Source: an uncultured Eubacterium sp. (GTDB lineage: Bacteria > Bacillota > Clostridia > Lachnospirales > Lachnospiraceae). Taken from it: a stretch of DNA of 64,000 bases. Shown here one piece after another: positions 16,435 through 26,361 of this stretch. The notes under the pieces are model-generated. The model had not been told where the DNA came from and ran no database searches. It worked only from the letters and a program-made list of their open reading frames with translations. Position 1 is the first letter of the stretch, and every line of letters begins with the position of its first letter. The DNA lies in the NCBI GenBank assembly GCA_910583555.1, contig CAJTXO010000015.1:1-64000 (forward strand), given 5' to 3'. Position numbers and translations under genes: made by a program.

Positions 16435-17883
16435 TTACAACTTCTCCAACACACGGAGCAGAAAGTCAAAATTCCGCTTCGCAGATGAAATGCTCATCCG
16501 CTCCCTCACCGTGTGTATGTCCTGTATATCCGGGCCAATCGAAACAATGTCAAGCCCAGGGATCTTTTCCGATAAAATACCGCATTCTAAGCCGGCATGG
16601 ATGCCCTCTACGACCGGCTCTTCTCCGAAACACTCCCGATACTCGCGGACCATCAGTTCGCGCAGTCTGGAATCCCGTTTATAATCCCATTCCGGATAAT
16701 CGCCCTCCGTCTGGAACGAATACCCGCAGCCTTCTTCTGCCACGCAGGCGGCAAGCCGGCGCAGCTGGGAGATCATATACATTTTATAACTTTTTTTCTG
16801 GCTCCTCAACGCGAATCCGAGTGTGATCCCCGACTCATCCGTCTGTGCCACTCCCATATTCAGCGAACTCTCGACCATGCCCGGAATATCGCGCGAATAT
16901 ACCTGGACACCGGTGATCGTCAAGCTCAAAAAATGCAGCACGGTTTCCGTAAACGCGCAGTCAAAACAAAACTCATCTTTTGTCTCTGGTTCGATAACAA
17001 CGACCGACATGTCCGGTTCCTGGGAACAAAGTTCTTTCGTCAGTACGGCGGCAAGTTCCGACAGGTGCGCTGCCAGTTCCTCCGCCTTTTCCTCACAGTA
17101 GAGATACGCCGTTGCCTCGTTCGTTATGACATTGTCCTTATCCCCGCCCAAAAAGGAACTGAGTAAAAACGGATATGTCTCATAAGCATCCGCCAAAAGC
17201 CTTCCTAACAGGATGGAGGCATTCAGCGGATGTTTGTCGATTTCCGTGCCGGAATGCCCGCCCGCAAGTCCACTCACGGACACCTCGAGAAACATTCCGT
17301 TTCTCTTTTCTCTGAAACCATCAAATTCCACGAGCGCCCTCGCGCCGCCGGCACAGCTGACGAGCAGCTGCCCTTCCTTTTCATTGTCGAGATTGATCAG
17401 CGTCTTTGCCTCGAGATCCGAAACATCAAGCGCCGTAGCGCCGTGCATACCGACCTCCTCATCGACGGTAAATACCGCTTCGATCGGCGGATGCGTGTAA
17501 CTGTCCCCGTCGAGCAGCGCCAGCATGTACGCAAGCGCGATCCCATCGTCGCCGCCGAGTGTCGTCCCTTCCGCGGAAATAAAATCCCCGTCGATGCGAA
17601 GCGATAGTCCCTCATTTTGAAAATCGTGGGAAACGCCTTCACTCACACAGACCATATCCATATGCCCTTGGAGCATAACAGCGTCCCGGCTTTTCGTGTT
17701 CCCGCACGCCGGCTTTTTGATGATGACATTCCGGGCATCATCCACCCGGTAAGAAAACCCATGATCTTTCGCAAATTGAACGAGATACTCGCTTATCTTT
17801 TCATTGTGGTAAGAACCTCTCGGTACATTCGAAATTTCCTCAAAATAAGTAAAAATCTTTTTGTAGTCAATTGCTTCCAGCAT
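16435..17883 (-). CDS. pepD: aminoacyl-histidine dipeptidase (cytosol nonspecific dipeptidase, M20)
   Basis: This metallopeptidase splits dipeptides, including Xaa-His, in the cytoplasm. The 482 residues match PepD length. Metal-site landmarks are QGHMD (His74, Asp76), the bridging Asp112 in GTTLGGDDGIA, the catalytic Glu pair in DEEVGMHGA (142-143), a lid domain starting with the SGLAGGHSG loop (about 210-218) and a C-terminal HAGLECG ligand segment. AAGGAAG precedes the ATG. It is followed by the NUDIX gene and preceded by the UPF0210 gene. Confidence 0.95.
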   Translation of the reverse strand: MLEAIDYKKIFTYFEEISNVPRGSYHNEKISEYLVQFAKDHGFSYRVDDARNVIIKKPACGNTKSRDAVMLQGHMDMVCVSEGVSHDFQNEGLSLRIDGDFISAEGTTLGGDDGIALAYMLALLDGDSYTHPPIEAVFTVDEEVGMHGATALDVSDLEAKTLINLDNEKEGQLLVSCAGGARALVEFDGFREKRNGMFLEVSVSGLAGGHSGTEIDKHPLNASILLGRLLADAYETYPFLLSSFLGGDKDNVITNEATAYLYCEEKAEELAAHLSELAAVLTKELCSQEPDMSVVVIEPETKDEFCFDCAFTETVLHFLSLTITGVQVYSRDIPGMVESSLNMGVAQTDESGITLGFALRSQKKSYKMYMISQLRRLAACVAEEGCGYSFQTEGDYPEWDYKRDSRLRELMVREYRECFGEEPVVEGIHAGLECGILSEKIPGLDIVSIGPDIQDIHTVRERMSISSAKRNFDFLLRVLEKL

Positions 17884-17908
17884 CGTGTCTTCCTTTCTTC
17901 CCTTTCAA

Positions 17909-19273
17909 CTAATTTTTAAAGCTGTGGATCGGTGCGGGGATCCGCCCCTGGCGATTTACAAAGCCGTCACAGCCAAATCCATTTACCGGCATGATCGGCG
18001 CATAGCCCAGAAGACCGCCAAATTCTGCCTTCTCTCCCACGCCTTTCCCCTGAACGGGTATGATCCTTACTGCTGTCGTCTTCTGGTTGACCATACCGAT
18101 CGCCATCTCGTCCGCGATAATACCAGCGATCGTCGTCTCCTTCGTATCGCCCGGTATCGCGATCATATCGAGGCCGACCGAGCAGACACACGTCATCGCC
18201 TCCAGTTTTTCCAGCGTGAGCGCTCCTTCGGATACCGCGTCGATCATTCCCTGATCCTCGCTGACCGGAATAAACGCGCCGCTCAAGCCTCCTACATAAG
18301 AAGATGCCATTACACCGCCCTTTTTCACCTGATCGTTCAACATCGCAAGCGCCGCCGTCGTCCCCGGCGCGCCGGCCCTCTCAAGTCCCAGCACCTCAAA
18401 AATTTCCGCGATGCTGTCGCCCACGGCAGGCGTCGGCGCCAGCGACAGATCGATGATCCCGAACGGGACACCGAGCCTCTTTGACGCTTCATACGCCACA
18501 AGCTGCCCGACGCGCGTAATTTTAAACGCCGTCTTCTTGATCGTCTCGCACACTTTCCCAAAGTCTTGATCCTTCACCTTTTCGAGCGCCGTCTTCACGA
18601 CTCCCGGCCCGCTGACTCCCACATTGATGATAGCGTCCCCCTCTGTTACCCCGTGGAACGCCCCTGCCATAAACGGATTATCGTCCGGCGCGTTGCAGAA
18701 CACGACGAGCTTCGCGCATCCGAGCGAATCGTTTTCTTTCGTAAGTACCGCCGTCTCCTTTACGATCTTGCCCATTAGGCGTATCGCGTCCATGTCAAGA
18801 CCCGTCTTCGTCGAACCGACATTGACCGAACTGCATACGCGTTCGGTGCAGGCGAGCGCTTTCGGGATGGAACAGATCAGATCGCGGTCGGCTTCGGTCA
18901 TCTTCTTTGACACGAGCGCCGTATACCCGCCGATAAAATTGACTCCGACCTGTTTCGCCGCACTGTCAAGCGCCTTCGCGATTTCCACGAAATCATCCGG
19001 CGACTGGCAGGCGGAACCGCCGACCAATGAAACCGGCGTGATCGAAATCCGCTTATTCACGATCGGGATTCCGTACTCCCTGCTTATTTCTTCCCCAACT
19101 GCCACTAAATTTTGCGCCATGCGGACAATTTTATCCGAAATATTCTGACAAAGACGCCCGAGATCGCTGTCCACACAATCCAGCAGACTGATCCCCATCG
19201 TGATCGTACGGACATCCAGATTCTCCTCATCGATCATCTTATTTGTTTCGATGACTTCATTTATATTGATCAT
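17909..19273 (-). CDS. UPF0210 / PFL family protein (DUF711)
   Basis: The 454-residue protein is a full-length member of the DUF711 family, named PFL for a distant resemblance to the pyruvate formate-lyase fold. Landmarks are TITMGISLLDC (about 24-34), ITPVSLVGGSACQSPDDF (about 76-93), NVGVSGPGVVKTAL and SLAPTPAVGDSIAE, and the GCDGFVNRQGRIPAPIHSFKN-type C-terminus. The biochemical function of the family is unknown. It is regularly paired with the small ACT-domain protein, which lies upstream here, with 112 bases in between. Confidence 0.93.
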   Translation of the reverse strand: MININEVIETNKMIDEENLDVRTITMGISLLDCVDSDLGRLCQNISDKIVRMAQNLVAVGEEISREYGIPIVNKRISITPVSLVGGSACQSPDDFVEIAKALDSAAKQVGVNFIGGYTALVSKKMTEADRDLICSIPKALACTERVCSSVNVGSTKTGLDMDAIRLMGKIVKETAVLTKENDSLGCAKLVVFCNAPDDNPFMAGAFHGVTEGDAIINVGVSGPGVVKTALEKVKDQDFGKVCETIKKTAFKITRVGQLVAYEASKRLGVPFGIIDLSLAPTPAVGDSIAEIFEVLGLERAGAPGTTAALAMLNDQVKKGGVMASSYVGGLSGAFIPVSEDQGMIDAVSEGALTLEKLEAMTCVCSVGLDMIAIPGDTKETTIAGIIADEMAIGMVNQKTTAVRIIPVQGKGVGEKAEFGGLLGYAPIMPVNGFGCDGFVNRQGRIPAPIHSFKN

Positions 19274-19385
19274 GTTACGATTCCATCCTCCTACATAATT
19301 CGTGCCGGGTAAATCCCTGAGCTAACCACAGTTCCTGAGACACCTCTCATGCCAATTGATTCCTTCCACCAGTGAATTTCAATAG

Positions 19386-19658
19386 TCAGATCCGGTGCAT
19401 CATATCAAAAATTTCTTCCCGCTGTGCCCGGATGATACAGTGGATCTCTTTTCCCAGCTCCTCTAACTCCCTGGAAATTTCCTCGAAGTTTTTCGGCGAC
19501 ATATCTGTATTCGCGATCATCATCATATTGAAATAGCCATCTACGATCGTTTGGGAAATATCAAGAATATTGATCCCATTGTCTGAAAGATACGTACACA
19601 CTTTTGCAATAATCCCCACACTATCTTTTCCCACCACGGTAATGATTGTTTTTTTCAT
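19386..19658 (-). CDS. ACT domain protein (UPF0237 family)
   Basis: A 90-residue single ACT domain beginning KKTIITVVGKDSVGIIAKVC, with NILDISQTIVDGYFNMMMI (about 30-48). Such stand-alone ACT proteins probably bind an amino acid and regulate a partner, here presumably the UPF0210 protein downstream. The ATG at 19658 follows AGAGAGG. A TTG two codons earlier is the alternative start. Confidence 0.92.
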   Translation of the reverse strand: MKKTIITVVGKDSVGIIAKVCTYLSDNGINILDISQTIVDGYFNMMMIANTDMSPKNFEEISRELEELGKEIHCIIRAQREEIFDMMHRI

Positions 19659-19690
19659 CGTCAACCTCTCTTCTTTCCCCTCATGCCTTT

Positions 19691-20500
19691 TTATGCGGAG
19701 ACGTAAACCGGCGCTGTCGGCGCCTGCCGGCCCGCGACTCCGAGAAATACCCCGCTGTCCTTCCCAAAACCGCTCTCCTGTTCCAATTCATATTTCACGG
19801 TTTCGTAAGCGAGCTCCGGATAATTGTTTTCCTTACTCAAATGCCCCAGCAGAATATGTTTCACCTTCAAATGGATCAGCCGGCGGAGCATTCTTCCGCA
19901 GGCATCGTTCGATAAATGACCCTCTTTCCCCAAAATTCGCAGTTTTAAATAATACGGATAGTGTCCGGCCTGGAGCATGTTGATGTCATGATTCGCTTCG
20001 AGCAGGATGCCGTCACAATCCTCCAAATGGGAAAATGTATAATCCGTATACTCGCCCATATCCGTGGCTACCGCCACTTTATTCCGTCCTTCCCGGACGG
20101 TGTAACAGACCGGGTCTGCCGCGTCATGGGACACCGAAAACGGCATCACTTCCATGCCTCCCACCGAAACCGGTACATCCGGTTCCACACACTGGAACAG
20201 TTCGTTCTCCACTTTCCCACATTTTCCGTTTTCCAGTATGTATCCGATCGTCCGCTCCGTCGCGTACACCGGGATCCTGTATTTCCTCAAAACCGGCCCC
20301 AATCCACTAATATGATCCGAGTGCTCATGCGTGATAAATATGCCATCCACATCTTCAAACGACATATGTTCCATCGCCAGTCCGTCCTCGATCCGTTTCT
20401 TACTGATCCCCGTATCGATCAGTATCCCCCGCCCCGTACTGCCGGAGCCGACAAAAATGCTGTTTCCGCTGCTCCCGCTCGCAATGCTGTAAAGTTTCAT
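19691..20500 (-). CDS. MBL-fold metallohydrolase (WalJ/YycJ-like)
   Basis: The 269-residue protein has the metallo-beta-lactamase motif THEHSDH (about 57-63), preceded by the GSSGNSIFVGS start typical of YycJ. Other metal ligands appear in SHDAAD and EANHDINML, and in HLSKENN. In Bacillus YycJ/WalJ is linked to cell-wall and division control. Here it lies directly downstream of the FtsA-like gene, overlapping its ribosome site. The ATG at 20500 is preceded by GTGAGG. A GTG five codons earlier is possible. Confidence 0.9.
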   Translation of the reverse strand: MKLYSIASGSSGNSIFVGSGSTGRGILIDTGISKKRIEDGLAMEHMSFEDVDGIFITHEHSDHISGLGPVLRKYRIPVYATERTIGYILENGKCGKVENELFQCVEPDVPVSVGGMEVMPFSVSHDAADPVCYTVREGRNKVAVATDMGEYTDYTFSHLEDCDGILLEANHDINMLQAGHYPYYLKLRILGKEGHLSNDACGRMLRRLIHLKVKHILLGHLSKENNYPELAYETVKYELEQESGFGKDSGVFLGVAGRQAPTAPVYVSA

Positions 20501-20511
20501 TTTAAACTGCC

Positions 20512-22827
20512 TCACTTTTCCCAGTAAAGATCTATTTCATCGTTTTCAAAAACCGGTTTCGTAAAATCCCGGACCTCCATGCCATTAACACGGCAAACCA
20601 TGCGGTTCCCGCCCGCCTTTGTCAGATCGAACGGATAGACGTCAAACACATCGACAAACATATGATTTGCTTTGGACAATAATTTCACTTTTTTTCCATT
20701 CACTTTTACTTCTATGCTCCGTTCCCTTCCCGACGAAGAACCCGAAAAACCCGACAGGCTGCCCGACGCCGAAGGTGTCGACGATACCGGAGGTGTCGAT
20801 GATACCGAAGGTATCATGGATGCCTGAGATGCCGTTGGTGTCGAAAAACCTGAAACCGGCGGTATTGGTGACGGCGCCGGCATAACGGGCGCGGCGTACG
20901 ATGCTGTCGCCTGCGGCGCTGCCTGGTATGGTCTTACAGCCGGGTTACTGATCGGCAGGTCACTGGCCCATGCCGGTAACGGCCGGACTGGCGCCAGTAA
21001 CGGATCCTGTCCCGACGGCTGTGTGAGATCACTCAGATCAGAGAGGACATTTTCCACCACCGGCTTGACTTCCGGTTTTTTCTCAGGGATCCGTTCCACT
21101 TTCGCCCCCTCCTTCAATTTTGTCCGAACATCCACTTCCTCGCCATCGACAAGCACGCGTTCCTCCTGCTCCATTCCCATAAATTCAAGAAGCTGTGCCA
21201 CAGAGTAAAAATCGTGCACGGTCACCTCGTCCCCGTCATGGAGTTCGTATTCCGCCGAGCGCAATTCCCCATTTACCTCGGCGCGCTTCGGGCACGTGAC
21301 CCGTCTGCCAAACAGTGTAAAGGAAAGTTCCTTCTTGAACTCCGGAACCTTTCCGATCGTCAGCAAAGCATCTTCCCCCTTCGTGGCGGGCCGGATATAA
21401 ATTTCATCCTCATCTTTGATCAGTTCATTGAGATTAGTTTCCTTTCCATTCAGGCGGACTTCCGCGGCTTCGCCCATCCGTCCCTTCACTTCCCTTTTTC
21501 TCCCGTTCACTGTATAGAAAAGACCTTTCCCGCGTGACGGGAACAGGCTCTCCTGCGAAAATCCGGCATGGATACACGCGTCGAGAACCGTCGCCTTTCC
21601 ATTATCATATATTTTCACCCGCTCCTCATTCACACGGACGTAGATAAAATTACTCTTTTGCTCGTAGTACTCCATGCAGATACCGATTGGCGTCACGAGT
21701 GTCGAATCCTTTTTAATGCCGGTCGCCGAAAAATCAATCTGCTGCAGCACTTCCGCCCCGCGGATGGCCACCCGGTTTTCCGGCAATTCCAGCTTCTCTG
21801 CCATTTTCGCCGTAAAGCCCGGCATTTTCCCGCCGCCCCCCACGACAAAGACCGCACTCACCGATTTTCCGCCATTGAGCTCCATGACTTTCCCAGCCAC
21901 CTGATCGACGATCGTCTCAATAGCCTCATCTACGACTTCCATCACCTCGTCGCTCTTGAGCCGGTACGATTCTCCCATCACGTTTTTAAACGACGATGAT
22001 TTCCCTTTCGCGGTCGTCTTTTTGATCTCCTCCGCCGTCTCAAAATCGACGAGGTATTTTTTGGCAATCGCTTCCGTGATCTCGTCTCCGGCAAGCGGGA
22101 TCATACCAAAAGCGATGATACTCCCGTCTTTGACGATGGAAATATCCGAAGTCCCCGCTCCGACATCTACCAGCGCAATATTCAGCAGGCGGAACCGGTC
22201 CGGGATCGCCAGATTGATCGCCGCGATCGGCTCGAGTGTCAGGCTCGCCACGCGCAGTCCCGCGTCTTCCACGGCCGAGTACAACCCCTCAACGACCTCA
22301 TCCGGCAAAAACGTAGTGATCATTTCCACGCCGATCGACGAGGCCATGTGCTGTTCGATCATTTCCATCGGATATCCGTTCAGATAGTACTTGACCGGAG
22401 AATAGCCGACACAGTAAAAACGCTTGTCTTTGTGATCCCCTTCGTTGCGCACTTCATCATACGCCTTTTCGACGGCAATATTATCCAGCGAAAAGATGTG
22501 TTCTTTCGTCACCCGCGATTCGGATGGCATCTCATATTCAACATAAATATTTTTCGTCTTTAGCACGCGGCCGGCCGCCGCAATACTGACATCTGACAGC
22601 GTTGCTCCCGTCATGGACTCCAGACGCGCCTTCACCTCGGCGATCGTCTTTGTCACAGTCGGTATATCGTGGATCTGGCCATCGATCACGGCGCGCGTCT
22701 TATGCTCAATGGAAACCTGTGCCACCACGACAAACCGGTCCGTTCCGACACGGTAACCAAGCGTACCGACGATACTCCGTGTGCCAATATCCAATCCAAA
22801 TACGTAATCTTCTCTCTTCTTTCTCAT
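20512..22827 (-). CDS. FtsA-like ASKHA ATPase with C-terminal beta-grasp-like repeats
   Basis: The 771-residue protein begins with an actin-like FtsA/PilM ATPase domain (about 1-385): phosphate-1 motif FGLDIGTRSIVG, a SHS2-type insertion, LVDVGAGTSDISIV (about 200-213) and VFVVGGGGKMPGFTAKMAEKL. About 200 residues follow with recurring short modules that end in a DxDEIYI or DGDEVTVHD pattern, like ubiquitin/ThiS-type beta-grasp domains. A proline/serine-rich linker (about 625-710) comes next, then one more such module ending NDEIDLYWEK. Classical FtsA is about 420 residues with a C-terminal membrane helix, which is not seen here. A role in division or envelope assembly is inferred from the family. 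Translation starts at the ATG 30 residues before the conserved core. Confidence 0.85.
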   Translation of the reverse strand: MRKKREDYVFGLDIGTRSIVGTLGYRVGTDRFVVVAQVSIEHKTRAVIDGQIHDIPTVTKTIAEVKARLESMTGATLSDVSIAAAGRVLKTKNIYVEYEMPSESRVTKEHIFSLDNIAVEKAYDEVRNEGDHKDKRFYCVGYSPVKYYLNGYPMEMIEQHMASSIGVEMITTFLPDEVVEGLYSAVEDAGLRVASLTLEPIAAINLAIPDRFRLLNIALVDVGAGTSDISIVKDGSIIAFGMIPLAGDEITEAIAKKYLVDFETAEEIKKTTAKGKSSSFKNVMGESYRLKSDEVMEVVDEAIETIVDQVAGKVMELNGGKSVSAVFVVGGGGKMPGFTAKMAEKLELPENRVAIRGAEVLQQIDFSATGIKKDSTLVTPIGICMEYYEQKSNFIYVRVNEERVKIYDNGKATVLDACIHAGFSQESLFPSRGKGLFYTVNGRKREVKGRMGEAAEVRLNGKETNLNELIKDEDEIYIRPATKGEDALLTIGKVPEFKKELSFTLFGRRVTCPKRAEVNGELRSAEYELHDGDEVTVHDFYSVAQLLEFMGMEQEERVLVDGEEVDVRTKLKEGAKVERIPEKKPEVKPVVENVLSDLSDLTQPSGQDPLLAPVRPLPAWASDLPISNPAVRPYQAAPQATASYAAPVMPAPSPIPPVSGFSTPTASQASMIPSVSSTPPVSSTPSASGSLSGFSGSSSGRERSIEVKVNGKKVKLLSKANHMFVDVFDVYPFDLTKAGGNRMVCRVNGMEVRDFTKPVFENDEIDLYWEK

Positions 22828-22911
22828 AATCAGACCTCATCCCCAGCGTCACATGTCCCTATCGTCACATGTAAAATTTCATAACATTTTCTAGTTGCGG
22901 CAGCACTTATT

Positions 22912-23517
22912 TTACCATACCTTCGAAAGAATTGCAACGACCTCATTCGTATATGTACTGATCTGCCGCCGCAGTTCCTCCCGGTCCCCGTCGTTGACGA
23001 TCAGGCGCTGGCACCGTTTCGCCAGCTCGCCGTTTCCCATTTGTTTTTTCATGATAGATTCCGCTTTTTCCCGCGTGTACCCCCTCGACTCCATGAGCCG
23101 CCGGACGCGGATCTCATCCTCGGTGATCACACCCCAGACCTCATCGCACAGTTCGTCGCACCCCGATTCAAACAGGATCGCCGTCTCGAGTACAAAGAGA
23201 CGGCCGGGCGGACATTGATCGATCTGTCTGCGTATCTCCTTCTTCACATATGGATGGATGATCCCGTTGAGGACAGAAAGCTTTTCTCCGTCCCGATAAA
23301 CAATGTCGGAAAGCACATTCCGGTCAACCCGCCCGTCGCCGCGCAGGATTTCTTCCCCAAAGGCGGCGACGACCGCCACATACGCCTCCGTTCCCTGTTC
23401 GAGCGCCGCATGCCCCAGCTCATCCGCCATGCAGATCTGCACCGGATATTCCTGTTCCATGATAGAAAGCACCGTAGACTTTCCGCTCCCGACCCCGCCG
23501 GCCATCCCGATCACCAT
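22912..23517 (-). CDS. coaE: dephospho-CoA kinase
   Basis: CoaE phosphorylates dephospho-CoA, the last step of coenzyme A synthesis. The 201-residue protein has the P-loop GGVGSGKST (7-15), the CoA-binding ADELGH segment, a lid region with RRLMESRGYTREKAESIMKKQ and the VINDGD-type end (LIVNDGD about 180). The ATG at 23517 follows GGAGGAACGAGT. An in-frame extension upstream lies in the polA gene gap and has no site. It is directly downstream of polA, a conserved neighbourhood in Firmicutes. Confidence 0.96.
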   Translation of the reverse strand: MVIGMAGGVGSGKSTVLSIMEQEYPVQICMADELGHAALEQGTEAYVAVVAAFGEEILRGDGRVDRNVLSDIVYRDGEKLSVLNGIIHPYVKKEIRRQIDQCPPGRLFVLETAILFESGCDELCDEVWGVITEDEIRVRRLMESRGYTREKAESIMKKQMGNGELAKRCQRLIVNDGDREELRRQISTYTNEVVAILSKVW

Positions 23518-23587
23518 ACTCGTTCCTCCATTCCCGCATGCCCTGCACGGATCACACATCAAACATGCCTTCGCCGCACATTACGCA

Positions 23588-26278
23588 TCACTTCGCTTCG
23601 TACCAGCTCCCGCCCTGCTTTACCTCCGCGATGAGCGGAACTTTAAGATCGGCAGCCGCCACCATTTCATGCTCCAAAATCTGCTTCACTTCTTCGATCT
23701 CGTCCTCCCTCGTCTCGATCAGCAGTTCATCGTGAATCTGCAGGATAAGCCGCGAAGCCAGTTTCCTCTCGCGCAGCTTTTCATCCACATGGATCATCGC
23801 GATCTTGATTATATCCGCCGCTGTTCCCTGGATCGGGGAGTTCATCGCGATCCGCTCCCCGAACTGCCGCTGCATGAAATTTTTGGACTCCAGTTCCGGG
23901 ATCGGACGGCGCCTGCCAAACATGGACGTCACATACCCCTTCTTCTTTCCCATTTCCACGAGAGAATCCATATATGCCTTTACATCCGGGTACGTCTCAA
24001 AATAATCGGCAATGTACTGTTCTGCCTGTTTGCGCGTTATGTTTAAGTCCCTCGAAAGGCCGAATCCGCTAATACCATAGACGATCCCGAAATTGACGGC
24101 CTTCGCGTTCCTCCGCTGCAGCTCCGTCACCTCTTCATAGGGAACATGGAAGACGAGCGCTGCTGTCGTTCGGTGGACATCCGCATTTTCACGATACGCC
24201 TCGATCAGCCTCTCATCCCCGGACATGTGGGCGAGCACGCGCAGTTCGATCTGCGAGTAATCCGCGTCCAGAAACACGAAACCCTCTCTTGGCACAAACA
24301 CCTTGCGGATCTGGCGCCCCAGTTCCATGCGGATCGGTATGTTCTGCAGGTTCGGCTCGGTGCTGCTGAGCCGTCCGGTCGCGGTGATCGTCTGGTTAAA
24401 CGTAGAGCGGATCCGGCCATCCAGGTCAATATCGGCCGACAAACCGTCCGCATACGTTGATTTTAGTTTGGTCAGCTGGCGGTACTCGAGGATCATCTCG
24501 ACGATCGGGCTCTCAAACCGCAGCTTTTCCAGTACTTCCGCGGATGTCGAATAGCCGGTTTTCGTCTTCTTTCCATATGGCATCCGCAACTTTTCAAACA
24601 AGATGACGCCGAGCTGTTTGGGCGAATTGATATTGAACTCCTCCCCGGCCATTTCATAGATCTCTTTCTGTAATACGTCGATCCTCTCACCGAGCTTTTC
24701 TCCATACTCCCGGAGCGCTTCCCGTTTTACGGCAATCCCCTCCCGCTCCATCCGGTACAGCGTGAATACGAGCGGCATTTCGATCTCCGTAAACAATTCA
24801 TACGATTTCATTTGTTTCAGCTTCCGCTCCAGCGGCTTGTGGGCCAGAAAGGACGTAAGTACGCAATAGCACGCATATCTGGCAAAATCATCCGGCGCTT
24901 CCCGGCTCGCCTCATAAAAACTCTTTTTGCCAAACATCTGCTGGTACGGCGGCATCGTCAATCCCGCATATTCCAGTGCCAGATCCTCTTCTAAAAAACC
25001 TTTTTGGATGGGATTGGCGAGATAGGCCGCCAGTCCGGTATCAAATGCCTGTCCCGCGTCGATTTCCGGCATGTATTCCAGCTGGCTCTTCAGATCATTC
25101 GTCACAAAAATAACGCCTTTTTCTTTGAGAAGGGCAAGCTGCTCCCTGACATCCGCCTCCGTGATGACACGCGCCGGACAATAGAGGACTTCTTCCCCGG
25201 AAACGGCAAATACTGCCGCCGCCATGCACTCCTCGTCCTGCGAAAACAGCGACAGCTGTCCGTCTGGCTCCTGCCCCTGCTCCGCTTTGGATTTCGCAAT
25301 GATCTTGAGCGAAACAGCCGATCCCTTTTTACAGGTTCCAAAAAGCGCCGTGAACTCTTGTTTTTTCTTCACGATATGAAACTTCTTTTCCAGCGACAGG
25401 TTCGCTCCGGTATCACTCTGAAACCGCGCCATCATCGATTTAAACTCCAGCCGCTGGATGACGGCATACGCTTCTTCCGTAAAGATATTACTGATCTGGC
25501 AGTCATCCATTTTCACGCCCAGCTTGCAGTCCGTTTTGATCGCCGCCAGTTTCTTACTTAACAGGGCGAGCTTCGTATTATTTTTCACAGCCTCTCTGGC
25601 CCGGTTTGGCGTAATGTCGTCTACGTGCTCGATTGCCTGTTCGACTGTACCGAACAGCGTCAATATTTTCACGGCCGTCTTCTCACCGACGCCCGGAACA
25701 CCCGGGATATTATCAGAAGAATCTCCCATCAGCCCTTTCAGATCCACGATCTGTTCCGGCGTCACCCCGAATTTTTCAATGACCTGCGGGCGGTAATAGT
25801 CTTCTACGATCGTCTTCCCACCCTTTGTCTTGGGGATCCTGATTTTGATCTTGTCCGTCGCCAGCTGTAAGAGATCCCGGTCGCCGGACACGACGCACAC
25901 ATCCATACCGCTCCCCTCACCGCTTTTTGCCATCGTCCCTAAAATATCATCCGCCTCGATCCCTTCCTGCTCTTTCATCTGTATGTTCATGGCAGACAGC
26001 ACTTCTTTCAGCACCGGGATCTGCTCCCGCAGATCATCCGGCATCGGCTTTCTCGTCCCCTTGTACTCCTCATACATTTCATGCCGGAACGTCGGCGCCT
26101 TGACATCAAATGCCACGAGCAGATGTGTCGGCGATTCTTCTTCGATCACTTTGATGAGAATATTTAAAAACCCGTAAATGGCATTTGTATGGAGTCCTTC
26201 CTTATTTGTCAGGTCAGGCACCCCGTAAAACGCCCGGTTTACAATACTGTTTCCGTCGATCAATACAAGTTTATCCAC
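23588..26278 (-). CDS. polA: DNA polymerase I
   Basis: Replication/repair polymerase of 896 residues. The 5'-3' exonuclease domain (about 1-290) has LIDGNSIVNRAFYG, ACTIVE-type acidic clusters GIEADDILG and SGDRDLLQL, and the helix-hairpin-helix GDSSDNIPGVPGVGEKTA. The middle 3'-5' proofreading domain lacks the usual acidic triad, as in many Gram-positive PolA. The polymerase domain has motif A DYSQIELR, motif B RRNAKAVNFGIVYG and motif C QIHDELLIE. The gene is complete and is followed by coaE. Confidence 0.98.
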   Translation of the reverse strand: MDKLVLIDGNSIVNRAFYGVPDLTNKEGLHTNAIYGFLNILIKVIEEESPTHLLVAFDVKAPTFRHEMYEEYKGTRKPMPDDLREQIPVLKEVLSAMNIQMKEQEGIEADDILGTMAKSGEGSGMDVCVVSGDRDLLQLATDKIKIRIPKTKGGKTIVEDYYRPQVIEKFGVTPEQIVDLKGLMGDSSDNIPGVPGVGEKTAVKILTLFGTVEQAIEHVDDITPNRAREAVKNNTKLALLSKKLAAIKTDCKLGVKMDDCQISNIFTEEAYAVIQRLEFKSMMARFQSDTGANLSLEKKFHIVKKKQEFTALFGTCKKGSAVSLKIIAKSKAEQGQEPDGQLSLFSQDEECMAAAVFAVSGEEVLYCPARVITEADVREQLALLKEKGVIFVTNDLKSQLEYMPEIDAGQAFDTGLAAYLANPIQKGFLEEDLALEYAGLTMPPYQQMFGKKSFYEASREAPDDFARYACYCVLTSFLAHKPLERKLKQMKSYELFTEIEMPLVFTLYRMEREGIAVKREALREYGEKLGERIDVLQKEIYEMAGEEFNINSPKQLGVILFEKLRMPYGKKTKTGYSTSAEVLEKLRFESPIVEMILEYRQLTKLKSTYADGLSADIDLDGRIRSTFNQTITATGRLSSTEPNLQNIPIRMELGRQIRKVFVPREGFVFLDADYSQIELRVLAHMSGDERLIEAYRENADVHRTTAALVFHVPYEEVTELQRRNAKAVNFGIVYGISGFGLSRDLNITRKQAEQYIADYFETYPDVKAYMDSLVEMGKKKGYVTSMFGRRRPIPELESKNFMQRQFGERIAMNSPIQGTAADIIKIAMIHVDEKLRERKLASRLILQIHDELLIETREDEIEEVKQILEHEMVAAADLKVPLIAEVKQGGSWYEAK

Positions 26279-26330
26279 AACTTACCTCTTTTCCGCGCAC
26301 GCCGTGCGCACCATGCTTTCCATAAACGGC

Positions 26331-26355
26331 AAAAGCCGTGGCATTCACCACGGCC
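26331..26355 (-). terminator. terminator of the YloV-like gene
   Basis: On the minus strand GCCGTGG (26355-26349) pairs with CCACGGC (26342-26336) around a six-base loop, followed by TTTT. It separates the YloV-like gene from polA. Confidence 0.7.
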
Positions 26356-26361
26356 GCCCGC

